DNA from: Reticulitermes speratus
Taxonomy: Eukaryota; Arthropoda; Insecta; Blattodea; Rhinotermitidae
DNA length: 64,000 bases
NCBI GenBank assembly: GCA_021186555.1
Contig: JAJKFL010000005.1
Span: 50,375,635-50,439,634, forward strand
Direction: 5' to 3'
How positions within the stretch are numbered: the stretch's first letter is position 1; each line of letters begins with the position of its first letter. Under the pieces are notes generated by a model. That model worked only from the letters and a program-made list of their open reading frames with translations, made no database searches and was not told the DNA's origin. Made by a program: the position numbers and the translations under genes. This document shows positions 1 through 11,600 of the stretch, in pieces.

Positions 1-27
1 GTGCGAGTGGGATTCAAACTGGGACCG
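1..27 (+). CDS. PGAM5: PGAM5 exon (partial), WDxNWD motif
   Basis: Encodes CEWDSNWD plus the first two bases of an Arg codon, then a GTAAGT donor at 28. The split CG|G codon rejoins in frame with the exon at 1026, giving WDRRDPASL. The exon is cut by the window edge. Confidence 0.9.
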
Positions 28-3000
28 GTAAGTTAGGTTAGGACGAATGCTATTATGTGCTTACGGAAGGGAACGTCTAAATGATGGTTAATTTTGAATT
101 GATGTAATACTGAATTTGTCATTGAATAACTCTTTTGAATTATTTATTTCGTGTGAATAGCTCTAGCAAGAAATATATTATCAGGATTTGTGACTGATTT
201 GTATCTAGGCGTAAATGACAGGATAGTAAAAGAAACAGGGTGTGCAGATGTGGACTAATTCAGTGGGGAGGCTTTTGTTAACGCGGTAATGATATTTAGA
301 ACATTTCTTGACTAGCTGATTGATCACAGCTTCTGAAGATGGACGTTAGTGTGTGTACATTACTTCTATTGCATTGTACCCATTCCCGTACGTGTCGTTT
401 AAAAGTATCTTGTTTTTTCGTAGATGGAATTCTAGATGTTGCTAAAACTATAACTTTATAATTTAAAAATTATTCATTGTGTGTCCTTGTATATTTCAGT
501 GTGTGCATTACTGTATCTTGTATTGCTTCACTTACAATACGAAGGTACTTAGTGTAACTGATTTATTTATTTCTGAGGTGGGGATTTCTTCACACATTAC
601 TTGATACAGGTAGATAATTTGTCATATGTACAGTAATAAGAGCAAATGAGGAAATGACACCAACAAAATTTTTAAATTGTACAATGTTTCGTCATTAACA
701 TTCGTACATATATTTATCTTCCAAAGTGTGACATGTGGGAAAATTGTGTACCATAGATATTTATAGAGTTGTGTCTGGAGGTGGATAATTTTTTATGACA
801 TGTTGTGCAAATACTTATCATGTGTTGGGGACAACATACCAAGAATCATTCTCTTACTTGACAGATTTGGTTTTGCGTATACAGAAGCATAGGTTCCGTA
901 GAATGTAGGTGACTGTATTTGATGCTATTACAGCAGGTGTGTGAAGTAACAAAATAATAATTCTCAGTAGTTGCTTTGTTCTGAAAGATTAGTAAGTGGT
1001 GTATACGAGGTAATTTTGTTCACAGGAGAGATCCAGCAAGTCTTATAAGGCCATCAAAGGGTGGAAGTGATGATAATAGGTACAATGAAGCTGTAGAAAA
1101 AGTCAAATCAAAAGCAGTAAGACATCTTTTGCTGATTCGGCATGGCCAGTACAACATGTCCGGAAAATCAGATCAGGAGCGTGTATTAACAGACCTTGGT
1201 ATGCATACTGCTGAACAGAATGTTTTGTTATAAATGCATTCCATGTCATTGATACCAGTTAATGGTTTTGTTTAAAACATAATAGTTGGCCAGATACCAG
1301 TGAACTCTCTTCAAGAATGTGTATACAGTGAACATAAGTACACATATATTAGGAAACAGAGCAGCCTACTATATCCCTGGTTTTAAGCTTAACTTTCCAT
1401 GTAGACAGGTTTTACGTGTGACAGCTTTCCATTTTAGACATGTGTTAAGCTCAGTATCATATACTTAAAAGTGTATTTTGATTTTTAGGTAGAAAACAGG
1501 CAAAATTTACAGGTTTAAGACTGCAAGAACTTGCCCTGCCATATACAAAAGTAATCAGATCAACTATGAAGAGGGCAAACGAGACAGCACAGATAATTCT
1601 GAACTCGCTTCCCAATGTTCCTGTGTCTGATTGCCCTTTATTGGAGGAAGGAGCTCCCATACCGCCAGAACCACCCAGTCGTTCCTGGAGACCAGAACGT
1701 TCTGTAAGGCTGATATTCTGTTTTACACAATTTGAATTGTTTTACATTTAATGCAAGACAGTACATAACATCTGGGGTGGGAAAAATGTTTCAAAATCTA
1801 GTAGCTAGGCGAAAGAAAAACATAGGTGATAAGTATTTTCTGGCACCTTGCTGTTGGGCAGATGGAGGCTGAGTGTTCTGGCAAAACTTTTTGAATTCTG
1901 TCACCCAGAACTTGAAAATGACATGACAAACTGAGTGAGAAGAATTTGGACATGTTCCAGACAGTAGCGTGCTGGTGGCACATAAACCATGTTTACTTAA
2001 CTGCATCTACATGGCAGAACGTTTGACTGCAAGCACTTAGCATCCAAAAGTTCTGTCAAGAACCACACAGGTCATAATCAACTGAAACGGCCAGAACTCC
2101 AGTAGTCAATTCCTCAATTTAAAGAGGGAAATTATTCACTAGCCAAAATTTTATGGTTGACTCTGGCAACCACAGAATTGTCTTTTTCAACTTTTGCATA
2201 CGAATTGTGGCAGACTGTTCAGATTAGCTTTCATTTTATGGATTACAGTTGTATCATTACCTCTCTATTTTGTATATTTTTTCAGCAGTTTTTTCAGGAT
2301 GGTGCGCGAATTGAAGCTGCGTTCAGGAAGTATTTCTACCGAGCTGAGCAATCTCAGGAAAAGGATAGCTATGAGATTCTGGTGTGTCATGCCAATGTCA
2401 TACGTTACTTTGTCTGCAGGTGAGTGAAAGGAGTATATCTTTCACGTTACTAGTCATTGTTACTGGTAACAGTTTTCTTTGCAACTGAAAGGTAACGTCA
2501 GTTATGGAAGGACACAAATGGGTAGAAAGGTGCCTTAGTATTTCTACTAATAATATTTCATAGATTTTAGTGTAATGTGGATTGATCTTATTTTACTATA
2601 AATTTCGTGTTATTATATTTATACTTTAATAGATCCAGTAATGTTTGATTGATCAACTCACACCAACAAATGCACCAAACCAAGTTTTGTCACTGATTTC
2701 TTTATTAAAAGTTTACCCCAATACACATTTCGGCACTTCTATATTGCCATCATCAGGGGGATCGTTGGAGTTTTGTACATAGACCACTGTTCTTTGTTAC
2801 ATCAGAACAGTTGCGTCAGTATTCGTTATTACCACTTTGTATAAAATTGTACAATAGTAGCGCTTTTAAATTGCTAAAATTAATAGTAAAACAGTGTGGT
2901 ACTATTAATTTTAGCAATTTAACAGCGCTACTATTGTACAATTTTATACAATTTTATACAAAGTGGTAATAACGAATACTGATGCAACTGTTCTGATGTA

Positions 3001-4409
3001 ACTCAAGAACATTGGTCTATGTACAAACTCCAACGATCCCCCTGATGATGGCAATATAGAAGTGCCGAAATGCGTATTGGGGTAAACTTTTAATAAAGAA
3101 ATCAGTGACAAACTTGTTTTGGTGCATTTGTTGGTGTGAGTTGATCAATTGTACAAAAATGCACAGTAAATATAACATGAAGTCCAGTAATGTTTGTTCT
3201 GATGGCACTGACTGAATTATGTCATAAATTGTAATGATATTCAGTGGTGAGAACAAGATTATAGAAAGGCACATTCTTTGCCAAAGTGCTTGCAATTTCT
3301 GCATATTCTTCACACATTGTTCATTCGAGTGCTGTAAGCTCTTAGTGATGAACATTTGAACAAGTATGAATTATTCCTTCTAACAACTGTCTGTCAAATT
3401 TGTATAGAGTTGTCTTTCAATGATCTGAAGATTTTTTAATGTCAGTATATACACGTTAAGATGCTTAAGTGCTTTTTCCGTTGTTTTAAACGAGTGTGTA
3501 GAATCTGTAAATCACATTGAGATTGCATTTTTAATACTACAGTTGGTTGAACAGCATGTAGAATACATTTTTCCGCCAAGAAATTTTATATTAGCGTCTG
3601 TGTACATTTCCTAGTGGGTTAAAATGATAGTGTCATTACTGTTATTATGATGACTGGTAGCACATGATTACTGTTGCTGCCTCACTTCTGTAGTGGCACT
3701 AGTGTCACGTCCACCTCAGAAGTTTGTGCATTGGCCACATTGTTATTAGTGATTGTAGACTGTTACAGATGTTCTAGTTTGTGGGTGGCATCCATTGATT
3801 TAATATTTATATCAGATTTTATCAAAATCCATCCTGCTGTCCTTGACTTGAAGTATGCGTGCATGCATGCACACACACACACACACCATTCTAATTTGCA
3901 GTGTTCTCATGCACGTTGTGCAAAGAACACATAAAAATATGTCCAGTCAGCTAGAAAATAATGTACATCCACTTAACTGGTACACAATGAACCTGCTAAA
4001 TCCAAATTCACTTTTTTGGGAGTGTTTTGTTACAGAGTGCAATAGAGCAGGTAATAAATTATTTTATACTGGTATGAAACTGTAGAAAGAAACATTATGA
4101 GTTGTGTTCATTAGTCATCTCACACACTTCCCATTTTCCATTGGTTAGGATTAATTGCATGCACAAACATTGACAGTAGTATTCAATGTCTTTTTGGGTT
4201 CAAATCCCATTGCACACATGCACTGTTCAAATAATGCTGTACTGTGAACGAGATATAGGGCGATGCAGTTCCCACCTGAAGCTTGGCTCCGAATGTCGCT
4301 GAATCATGGCAGCATCACGTGGATCAGCGTGTTGCCAAGTGGCCGGGTCATCCTTCATTCACTTGGCGACACTGGTCACATGCCACCAGATGCCATCACT
4401 AGAGCTTGA
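1..4409 (+). CDS. PGAM5: PGAM5 mitochondrial serine/threonine phosphatase, 3' five exons (5' end outside window)
   Basis: Join 1-27, 1026-1198, 1489-1703, 2286-2419, 4259-4409; every junction is GT-AG and the phases agree (2, 1, 0, 2). The product is a histidine-phosphatase (phosphoglycerate mutase fold) family member that works as a protein phosphatase on the mitochondrial membrane. Seen in order: WDSNWD motif (in this family it drives multimerisation and activation), RRDPASL, the catalytic LLLIRHGQY motif, [49 protein letters not shown], and [12 protein letters not shown] with the second catalytic histidine. The final exon encodes [19 protein letters not shown] and ends [15 protein letters not shown]-stop, the usual PGAM5 C-terminus. 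The missing part is the N-terminal membrane anchor. It faces the calmodulin-like gene tail to tail. Identification is secure; the splice choice at 2286 could shift by 3 bases. Confidence 0.96.
1026..1198 (+). CDS. PGAM5: PGAM5 exon with RHG catalytic motif
   Basis: Acceptor CACAG at 1021-1025, donor GTATGC at 1199. It encodes DPASLIRP, a lysine-rich linker, then [18 protein letters not shown]. The His of RHG is the phospho-accepting residue in this fold. Confidence 0.96.
1489..1703 (+). CDS. PGAM5: PGAM5 exon, core of phosphatase fold
   Basis: Acceptor TTTTTAG at 1482-1488, donor GTAAGG at 1704. It encodes [33 protein letters not shown] and the [11 protein letters not shown] loop. The frame stays open past the donor for 16 residues before a stop, so read-through would give a truncated protein. 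Confidence 0.96.
2286..2419 (+). CDS. PGAM5: PGAM5 exon with second catalytic His
   Basis: Follows a T-rich tract and TTCAG acceptor; donor GTGAGT at 2420. It encodes [17 protein letters not shown], then [23 protein letters not shown] carries the second histidine of the active site. A second acceptor 3 bases downstream (CAG at 2286-2288) is possible. Confidence 0.95.
2711..2764 (-). ncRNA. Minimal hammerhead ribozyme motif, left arm
   Basis: On the minus strand: CCCC, CTGATGA, an extra T, GGCA...TGCC stem II, GAA, then ATGTGTAT, T and GGGG. CCCC/GGGG can form stem I, and ATGTGTAT can pair with a second copy of itself using G-U pairs, as in dimeric hammerheads. Confidence 0.7.
3034..3086 (+). 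ncRNA. Minimal hammerhead ribozyme motif, right arm
   Basis: CCCC, CTGATGA, T, GGCA...TGCC, GAA, ATGCGTAT, T, GGGG. All core positions C3-A9 and G12-A14 match the hammerhead consensus. The predicted cleavage position follows the T before GGGG. Confidence 0.72.
3867..3888. repeat. (CA)n microsatellite
   Basis: Short CA run in the last PGAM5 intron. Confidence 0.9.
4259..4409 (+). CDS. PGAM5: PGAM5 terminal exon
   Basis: Acceptor ATATAG at 4253-4258. The first base completes the Arg codon begun at 2418, then [17 protein letters not shown] follows, and TGA ends at 4409. The upstream tract is not very pyrimidine-rich, but the protein match and phase leave little doubt. Confidence 0.94.
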
Positions 4410-6454
4410 TCCATCTCACAGCGAAACACTTTTTTGGGAGAGATCTGAGTATTAAAGGCTCAGAATCATTGGGATATGAAAGATGATCATCAGCTGTACT
4501 TGTCTTTGTACATGTGAATATTGTCACTGATATACTAGAGTGCCCTAAATTTATCCATGAAACAGGGCCGTACAAAGTTGGATACATTGGCAGCATGTGG
4601 CTGTTATTGAACGTTATCAGTCTTCAAGGTATTAACATAGTTTCCAAGTTTGTGTTTTTCACAGACATGAGGCTGATGACCGAGGAGATAATTAAGTACT
4701 TTTAAGGGCAGTACAGTAATGTTAATTTGAAAAAATAAGGTACCAAAACTGCAAGTGGTGTGTTGGTGGGATTTAAGGTAATTGCAACAACTGTTGTAGT
4801 AATTTGGCATTGGTTGCTTCACATAAGTCTGTAAGGTACTGTGCAGCAAAAGTAACAGTTAACAAGCATCCGGAGAAGGAAACTACTTACACACTTACCT
4901 TTTGAGGTCCAATACACGTTAATTACAATAGACGGACGGATATTAACAACAGTGAGTAATGTCAGTGTCATATGCAAGGTGGCCTTACTTTGAAACTGTT
5001 GATTAGACATGGCAGTGATTTTTTATGTCCTACATGTAAATGAAACTGTTCTCTTCCCCTTGAAATCCCATAGTTGAATCTGTGTTTTAAAGCTAGGAGG
5101 TGTCACATCTTACAAAAGTAAATAATATTATTTGTATTTTATAATTTAGGATTCATAGTCGGCCTGTTAATGCAGTGCGCAGTATTTATTTAGGCACGAT
5201 TCTGATTAGAATATTGAAATAGTTCACTTTTACAGAATTGTAAGGGAGTGTAATTGATACCATACGAGGACATTCATAATGGCCTGGATTATATATCTGT
5301 TGCATTCTTTGCACAGATTAAGATTTAAACTCTGTAAATGTGAAGAGTTTCAAACTTGTATCATGGTATGGCGACCACATTGCTGATCTCCTGTAATCGC
5401 CATCATCTCGCTCTTTATTCTCCTGTAAATTTTTTTAAGCTGGTGAAGAAGACATTAATACATGATCACATGGTCAACTAATTTTGCTATGTGGCTTAGT
5501 CTCAAATTGGTTCTTATACAAGAATTCTCTTCTGGTTCAGAGTTAGAGTAAATCTGATATTTCAGATTCTTAGAAAAATTGATGGTACCAGATATAGTTT
5601 GATCCAGATAATAAGTCTATCATTTTAATAAACATTTTCCCTTTAGTATTCATTAGACATTAAATTCAACTTCATAAATTTAAAAACATTTGTTATATCT
5701 ATAATATGTTATTTTGCCCCCTGGATGCTTAAACAGATAAGTTTCTTGTTATGTGTCTGCAGTTTACATCTTTTTTATATCATTATACTTTGAGGTTAAT
5801 TAACTGCACATACTTGCCATTATACTATATAGATTAATCAGAAATATGCTTTTATGTTCATAATTTTGTGCTTTAGGCTTATTTGTAACATATTTAAATG
5901 TTTGAACATGAAAGCTCCGTAGGCTCCAGAATAAAATTGAAATATTTATTTGTTACATTGCCTTTATATATAAGTATCATTTTGTGGGTCTAAATGATTT
6001 TCATGTTGTGGAAACTTTCTATTGATTATATTAAATAATGCTTTTTATTTAAAGTATGTGTCTCAGAATTCTGGTATGTGTGGTTCCTAATGCTGATATA
6101 CAGTGTTTATGAATTGAATGTAGTCACAACTGGGTGACTAGATTTTGAAACTTACAGACATTAATGCATGTATGAACTCAGATATTAGGATGAGGGTGTG
6201 CTTGCTACAGTTTTATTGTAAGTATCATGATGAATTTAATGAACTCGACGACGACGATGTAGCAAACTGTTTAGTAGAGAATGCAAGTCTTCTGGGATGT
6301 AATGCTACTCGTATGTTGTTGGGTGAGTGTTTCCTGATGTCTCAAAGGATTGTAGTGTCTTCATCTTCAACGGTCAAGCAGCACAAGAAGAATAACCAAT
6401 GGGCTAATACTGGCTACTCTTCTTGGCCTGCATGATCCCTAAAAATGAAATCAC
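4410..6454 (+). other. PGAM5 3' UTR / intergenic, no other gene seen
   Basis: AT-rich, apparently unique DNA downstream of the PGAM5 stop. Candidate polyadenylation signals are ATTAAA at 4451-4456 and AATAAA at 5627-5632 and 5930-5935; the sequence alone does not say which is used. Small open frames here have no recognisable protein features. Confidence 0.4.
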
Positions 6455-6468
6455 TACTCATATGATGC

Positions 6469-6780
6469 GGGCGCGCGGTGGCGCAGTTGTTTGAGGCACT
6501 GCGCTACAAGCTGGAACGTCGCGGGTTCGATTGCCGATGGTGTCACTGGAATTTTTCATTGACATAATGCTTTCGGTCGCACTATGGCCCTGGGGTCGAC
6601 TCAGCCTCTAATATAAACGAGTACCAGGAATCTTTCCTGGGGGGTAAAGGCGGCCGGTGCGTAGGGCTGACAACCTTACCACCTTCATGTGCCGATTGTC
6701 TAGAAATCTGGGAGCCTCAACCTCCTGGAACCGTAAGGGCCTGTCCAGGCCTGTAATGGGATTGCTTTACCTTTACCTTT
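6469..6780 (+). mobile_element. tRNA-derived SINE, family S1, full length
   Basis: The tRNA-like head carries pol III A-box (GGTGGCGCAGTTG-type) and B-box (GGGTTCGATTGCC). A conserved body follows, ending in TTTACCTTTACC. A 14-bp target duplication TACTCATATGATGC lies at 6455-6468 and 6781-6794. It sits between the two convergent genes. Other S1 copies are listed below. Confidence 0.95.
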
Positions 6781-6794
6781 TACTCATATGATGC

Positions 6795-8509
6795 TTCAAA
6801 ACATTGCGAACCACTCACCTAGTGACACAGCATCACGTCCCATAAGGCTTGAATCCTCAGCTATGCCACTGTTAGAACCTCTCTTTTTATTTCTTCACAG
6901 TGTCTCTCATGCCTGTAAACCATATCATGAAAGTGTAAAAATGGAGTGCCAATAAAATTTTATAAAGCTTGAGGCTGAGTTGAGTGGTCAGCTTCATGTT
7001 ACTTTACCCCAGTATTCTTGAAATGTGCAGGCCTCAGAATCAGGCCAAACGTAATGGTGAAGAGGGGGATTTTGTCCGTGCCAAGAATTGAAATCATGAA
7101 TGTATAATTTCAGCTTTTGGGTTTTAGCGACATCGCGTGTTGGAGCAGGCTGTTCCGTTTTGGCACACATTGCAATTGCCGTCTTCAGGACAGTGTGTGC
7201 CAGAACAGTAGATCAGCTTCAACACAAGATGTGGGTAAACCACGACAGCCCAGGTTTTCCTCTGTAGAAATGCAGACACTAGTGTCTTTGTTATCTAAAA
7301 AAAAAACCGATTTTTTTTAGATGATCAGGTACGGGCGTTTCGGTCATTTCTGTATACAAATTAAATCACTGATATTGTGAGGGTTGAGATTAGACTAGTT
7401 TCTGAAAGAGGAATTGCATTGCAGAAAAGCGATTGCTTTGTTTTTTTTATCTCCATCTGTGAACTGGCTAATCAGCTTCATGAAACCAGATGATGATACC
7501 ATTAGAGGGCATCCGTATGTCCTCTTTGTAAATTTTTGTGGAACTGTTGCGTATGAAGGTCACTTGGTCACAATTTTTATTTCTGACCTTTCAGATTTAC
7601 AGCTATTCCTCAAATTAGTTCTTGTTTATGACAGCGAGATTCTGTGCTGTGGTTCTTCTGTCTTCAGTTCAGTTGTAGATGTCTACAGATCAACCAGACT
7701 CACTGCCATTTTGCTCACATATCTGGATTCTTTCCAGTTTTATGGATAGAACATATGACATATTGACGGTATTTAAGGGTACAGTGAAGACAGGAATGTT
7801 ACTTGCGAATTTCATCAACATAGATGTGTAAACAAATCAATACGTTGAAGTTCATATGTATCTCTGCTACGTGGTCTGTACTAAATGGTTTTAAATTCAT
7901 GTCATCAAAATATCTTTATATCTTTACAGGAGTTGTAATATGTGTTGAACTATGTTTCGATGGATAAAATTGGTTGTGGCTTTATAGTTTTATTTATTCA
8001 GCACATATATTTGCAAACATACATTTATCATTATATTAATCTAATAATTAGTAATGGCACCACATTCATATGTTTACAATAGAAAAATGTTGGCACATTT
8101 TTTGTGTGTATATAAGTACACATTGCTGAATGAATTGAAACTCAGATTCACACAAGTCTTAACATTATTACTGAGACAGAGTGCAGTACAGATATTGATA
8201 TCTTGTGTGTGTGTGTTCTTTAACAGGGAGTATGAATTTACAGACAAATGTATGGAGATATAATTCAATATGAAGTAATGAACTGACAGTAATTTTAAAA
8301 ATATTTCTGCAGAACCTTTCTTCAGTCAATTGTATTTGCTCACATTGAAGTTCAACTTTGAGTACCTTTTAAAGTTAACATGGAAATGGTCATAAAATGT
8401 GTAACATATGAGAATAAAGCAAAGAGAATACGTAAGACTGCCACGCAGCTGCACAGTAATGATGCAGTGTCTTGTCTGCAGGTGGTGGCATTTTTTACCA
8501 AGATGGTTT
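6795..8509 (-). other. Calmodulin-like gene 3' UTR / intergenic
   Basis: Candidate AATAAA signals on the minus strand at 7989-7998 would give a 3' UTR of about 500 nt. About 6960-7020 resembles a fragment of SINE family S4. The open frame at 7414-7749 has no recognisable domain, and I do not call it a gene. Confidence 0.35.
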
Positions 8510-8601
8510 TCACGGACGTACTATCCCAGCTTCATCCTTGTCATCCTCTTCTTCATCCACCTCCTCTTCTTCCCCTGGCTGTCCCAAAGCATGGGCAAAC
8601 T
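8510..8601 (-). CDS. Calmodulin-like gene terminal exon, acidic tail
   Basis: Acceptor TTGTAG at 8607-8602. It completes EF-hand 4 ([10 protein letters not shown]), then the acidic run [14 protein letters not shown], then AGIVRP and TGA (8512-8510). The frame and the EFxxALG motif confirm it. Plus-strand open frames over this exon are shadows. Confidence 0.93.
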
Positions 8602-11600
8602 CTACAACAAGAAGGTATGTGTCTTATTTTGTGCGTCTTACATGCCTTTTGTGTTCATTTGTTGTAGATGTAAACCTGATGGTGTCAAGCTAAATCACAA
8701 TGTATGGGTAAAGTAAAAAGTAGAGTGCACATCAAGGCACTTGGTGGACTGGAGGTATAGCTCCTCTCGTTCTCAACTTTGGCATTGCATGGAGGTTAAT
8801 GGTCAACTTAATGTACCGGCTGCTTTATGCGTGCGGAGAGAAACACTCTGGGTGGGCTGGAGAGGTGTTGTGGACAATTTGGAGACGAGAAAAAATATCT
8901 TGCCCCAAGTGGGGATCGAAAAACAATTCCTCACTTGTCCAGGCTGCAGCATAGTCATACTTTGGTAAAGACATCCCGCTGTGCTTCGAAACAATTCAAG
9001 AGCACCATCAAACGTGTTATGGGCATTGTTGCCAATGTTATGGAGGAACCTGGTACCTTTTCTCTGTAAAATGTTGGCAACACAGTGTAAACACCCAGAA
9101 GCAGGGTCACTGTTGTTTAAATGCTGTGCACATCTCTTTGAGGTTATGTAGCATATTTAATGTACAGTGGTTGAATCAGTAAGAGGAAAAATGTAAAGTT
9201 GACCTTGTGCTTAATCAAGCAACAAGACATGTATGGATATAGGAAGGTAGAGGTGTAGCTCCAGTCTGTAGATTCAGGTGAGTGGTCAGTTCCATGCCAT
9301 TGTCACTTTGCACCTAAGGAATGTGTGCCTGGTACCTAGTGAATAGGAGACTGGTTGGGCCCCATTTGCTGATATAGATGCTTTGTAATAGAGAAATGTA
9401 CCTAACCCTTTTTTTTATTATTATTATTATTTATTTTATTTTATTTATGGCTCAGCCTTAAATGGGCCTGGGCCTCCTCGTTTCGTCGAGGTTTCACGAT
9501 CACACACATTTGACACACACCACAGTCGGTAGGACTCCTCTGGACGAGTGACCAGCCCGTCGCAGAGACCTCTACCTGACATCGCACAACACTCACAAGA
9601 AACTGACATCCATGCCCCCAGTGGGATTCGAACCCACGATCCTAGTAAGCAAGCGGCCGAAGACCCACGCCTTAGACCGCACGGCCACTGGGATCGGCGT
9701 ACTTAACCCTTAGCAGGTATCAAACCTTTATTTCTTAGTACCTCAGAACCTAGTCACTATTGACTGACTTATGCCAGTTGGTGGGAACTGGACACCGAAT
9801 TGGATTGGCTAATTCTCTAATTAAGAGCAAGATGAGAGGATGTCGTCCAGAGGGATGCATTACAGGTTGTAGGAATACGGGGATGGAGGAGACGAGCTGG
9901 GGGTAGAGAAGAACAGAGGCACTTTTTGAGGGAGACCAGTGTTCAGAAGGGGCTGTAGCATGATACATGGATGGAATTGTCTATTTATTAATGTATATTT
10001 CTACAGTTATTTTGTTTGGGTTTGTGGACTATGGTAATTTTACTAGAACTGCAGCAGCTCATTCTTACCGTAAAAGTCGATGCGACCATCTCCATCAACA
10101 TCGACCTCTTTGATCATATCTTCAACTGAGGGAAGTAAACAAACCATAGATGTCAGTTGTCATGTCAACACCAAAAATTAATTTAAGGGTTAGTCACATC
10201 TTAGAATTACTGTGAATTTATACATGCACACACAGAGTGAAGCAAAATATAGAACAAAAGTTTAACTTCATCTGCATCTTAAATGTGTACTTTTTAAAAC
10301 TGTTCAAAATGGCAGTCACCATGGTGTGTACGGCTCACATCTTTCACGGACACTTACATGTAGATTACAGCATATCGTGCACACATAGTAATGGTAACTC
10401 ATAATCTGACCTATTATTCTAATGTTACACATTTCTGGAATCCTGTGTGTAATGTGAGGAAAGGACGTTTATTAACCACCAACAAAATACACTTATCAGG
10501 CAAATGTAGATACCTATTATTTAATATCTTACATTGTCCGACATGTTTTAATCTCCGTGATGATGGTTCAGTTAGAACCAAAGCTTGTTGGTGGTTAGTG
10601 AACACTGAATTACAAATACACAGCATATGCAATACATCAAGTGTGGAAAGGAATTGAAGCTCAACGTACATAACCTAACTGTAAAAGCCAGAGAGTACAG
10701 AATGAGATATGCTGTATTGTACTTACTCTCCTCTTCTGAAAGATCTTCACCAAGACACTGAAGCACAGCCCTGAGGTCTGAGGCACTGATGTAGCCTCGA
10801 TTGTGTTTATCAAACACCTGTACAATGCAACAACAGTTTGAGATCATTCTTCCAGCATGGACTAGCTTCATTTAGCTTAGGATAGGCTGTTGTGAGCACA
10901 GTAATGAAATTTCCGGTCCCATAAAATACGGGGAATTTGACTACTTGAGCAGTTATTACTTTCTCAGGGATTCTGTCGTGTGGAGTTAGTCAAGTCAGTG
11001 GATGAGTCTTCCAATATTACTGTGGAATAAAACTTCAGTCTGCAGGATGACATGTCATTGAAAATTCTTTGTGCACTTATTCTCTCACAGTTAGACAGGA
11101 AGTTTTCTTTCTGTTTCTACCAAGTTGTCTTAGATTTACTAGACCCTGATAACAGTGTAACAGTTGAGAATGTAACTGATACTTAAATCATTAGAATATT
11201 CTTTTATTTATAGACCAAGTATCATACTGGTGTGATTTCCCCTTAAATATCGGGAGGGGATAAAAAAATTGTCGCGTATAATTTATTTCAGGAAAGACAG
11301 ATGTTGCAATAAGGAACTACCAAGGCTATATAATCTCGCTAATTGACAGCACTCTTCAATAACACACTTCAAAAAAATAAGGAACAAAAATGTATGTCAA
11401 AAATTTAATTTGTAAAGTAATGTAAAAAGATTTTGTTTTGGGTAAACAGATATGAAAAGTGTTTGCCACTGCCTCCAGCAATGAAAATGTAACTCCACTA
11501 ATCTTCAGATCCACCAAATGGATGCGTTTTGTATATCAGTCTCCGTTTTGTGATTTGCTTACCCTAAAAGCATCACGGAGTTCCTTCTCTTCTTGATCAG

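Larger units (their letters stand above)
2648..3182 (+). mobile_element. Hammerhead-bearing Penelope-like hairpin element (family A), in PGAM5 intron
   Basis: Near-perfect inverted repeat, 2648 to 3149, with arms of about 240 bp. The tips are CCAACAAATGCAC, and a one-sided tail (3150-3182, containing AAAATGCACAGTAAAT) is present only at the right. A 14-bp target duplication TCCAGTAATGTTTG lies at 2634-2647 and 3183-3196. Each arm has a hammerhead core. Inverted terminal copies plus a short one-sided tail are typical of Penelope-like retroelements. No reverse transcriptase is present. Confidence 0.85.

Noticed and set aside
7414-7749. 111-codon frame as a gene
   Set aside because: No domain, start context or splice evidence; it lies in the shared 3' region of two genes.
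8380-8716. Three overlapping plus-strand frames rich in Ser/Pro/Leu
   Set aside because: They are shadows of the acidic-tail exon and UTR of the minus-strand calmodulin-like gene.
10572-10871. Minus-strand frame read as a complete protein with an N-terminal Met
   Set aside because: Only 10817-10727 is exon; splice signals on both sides show the rest is intron.
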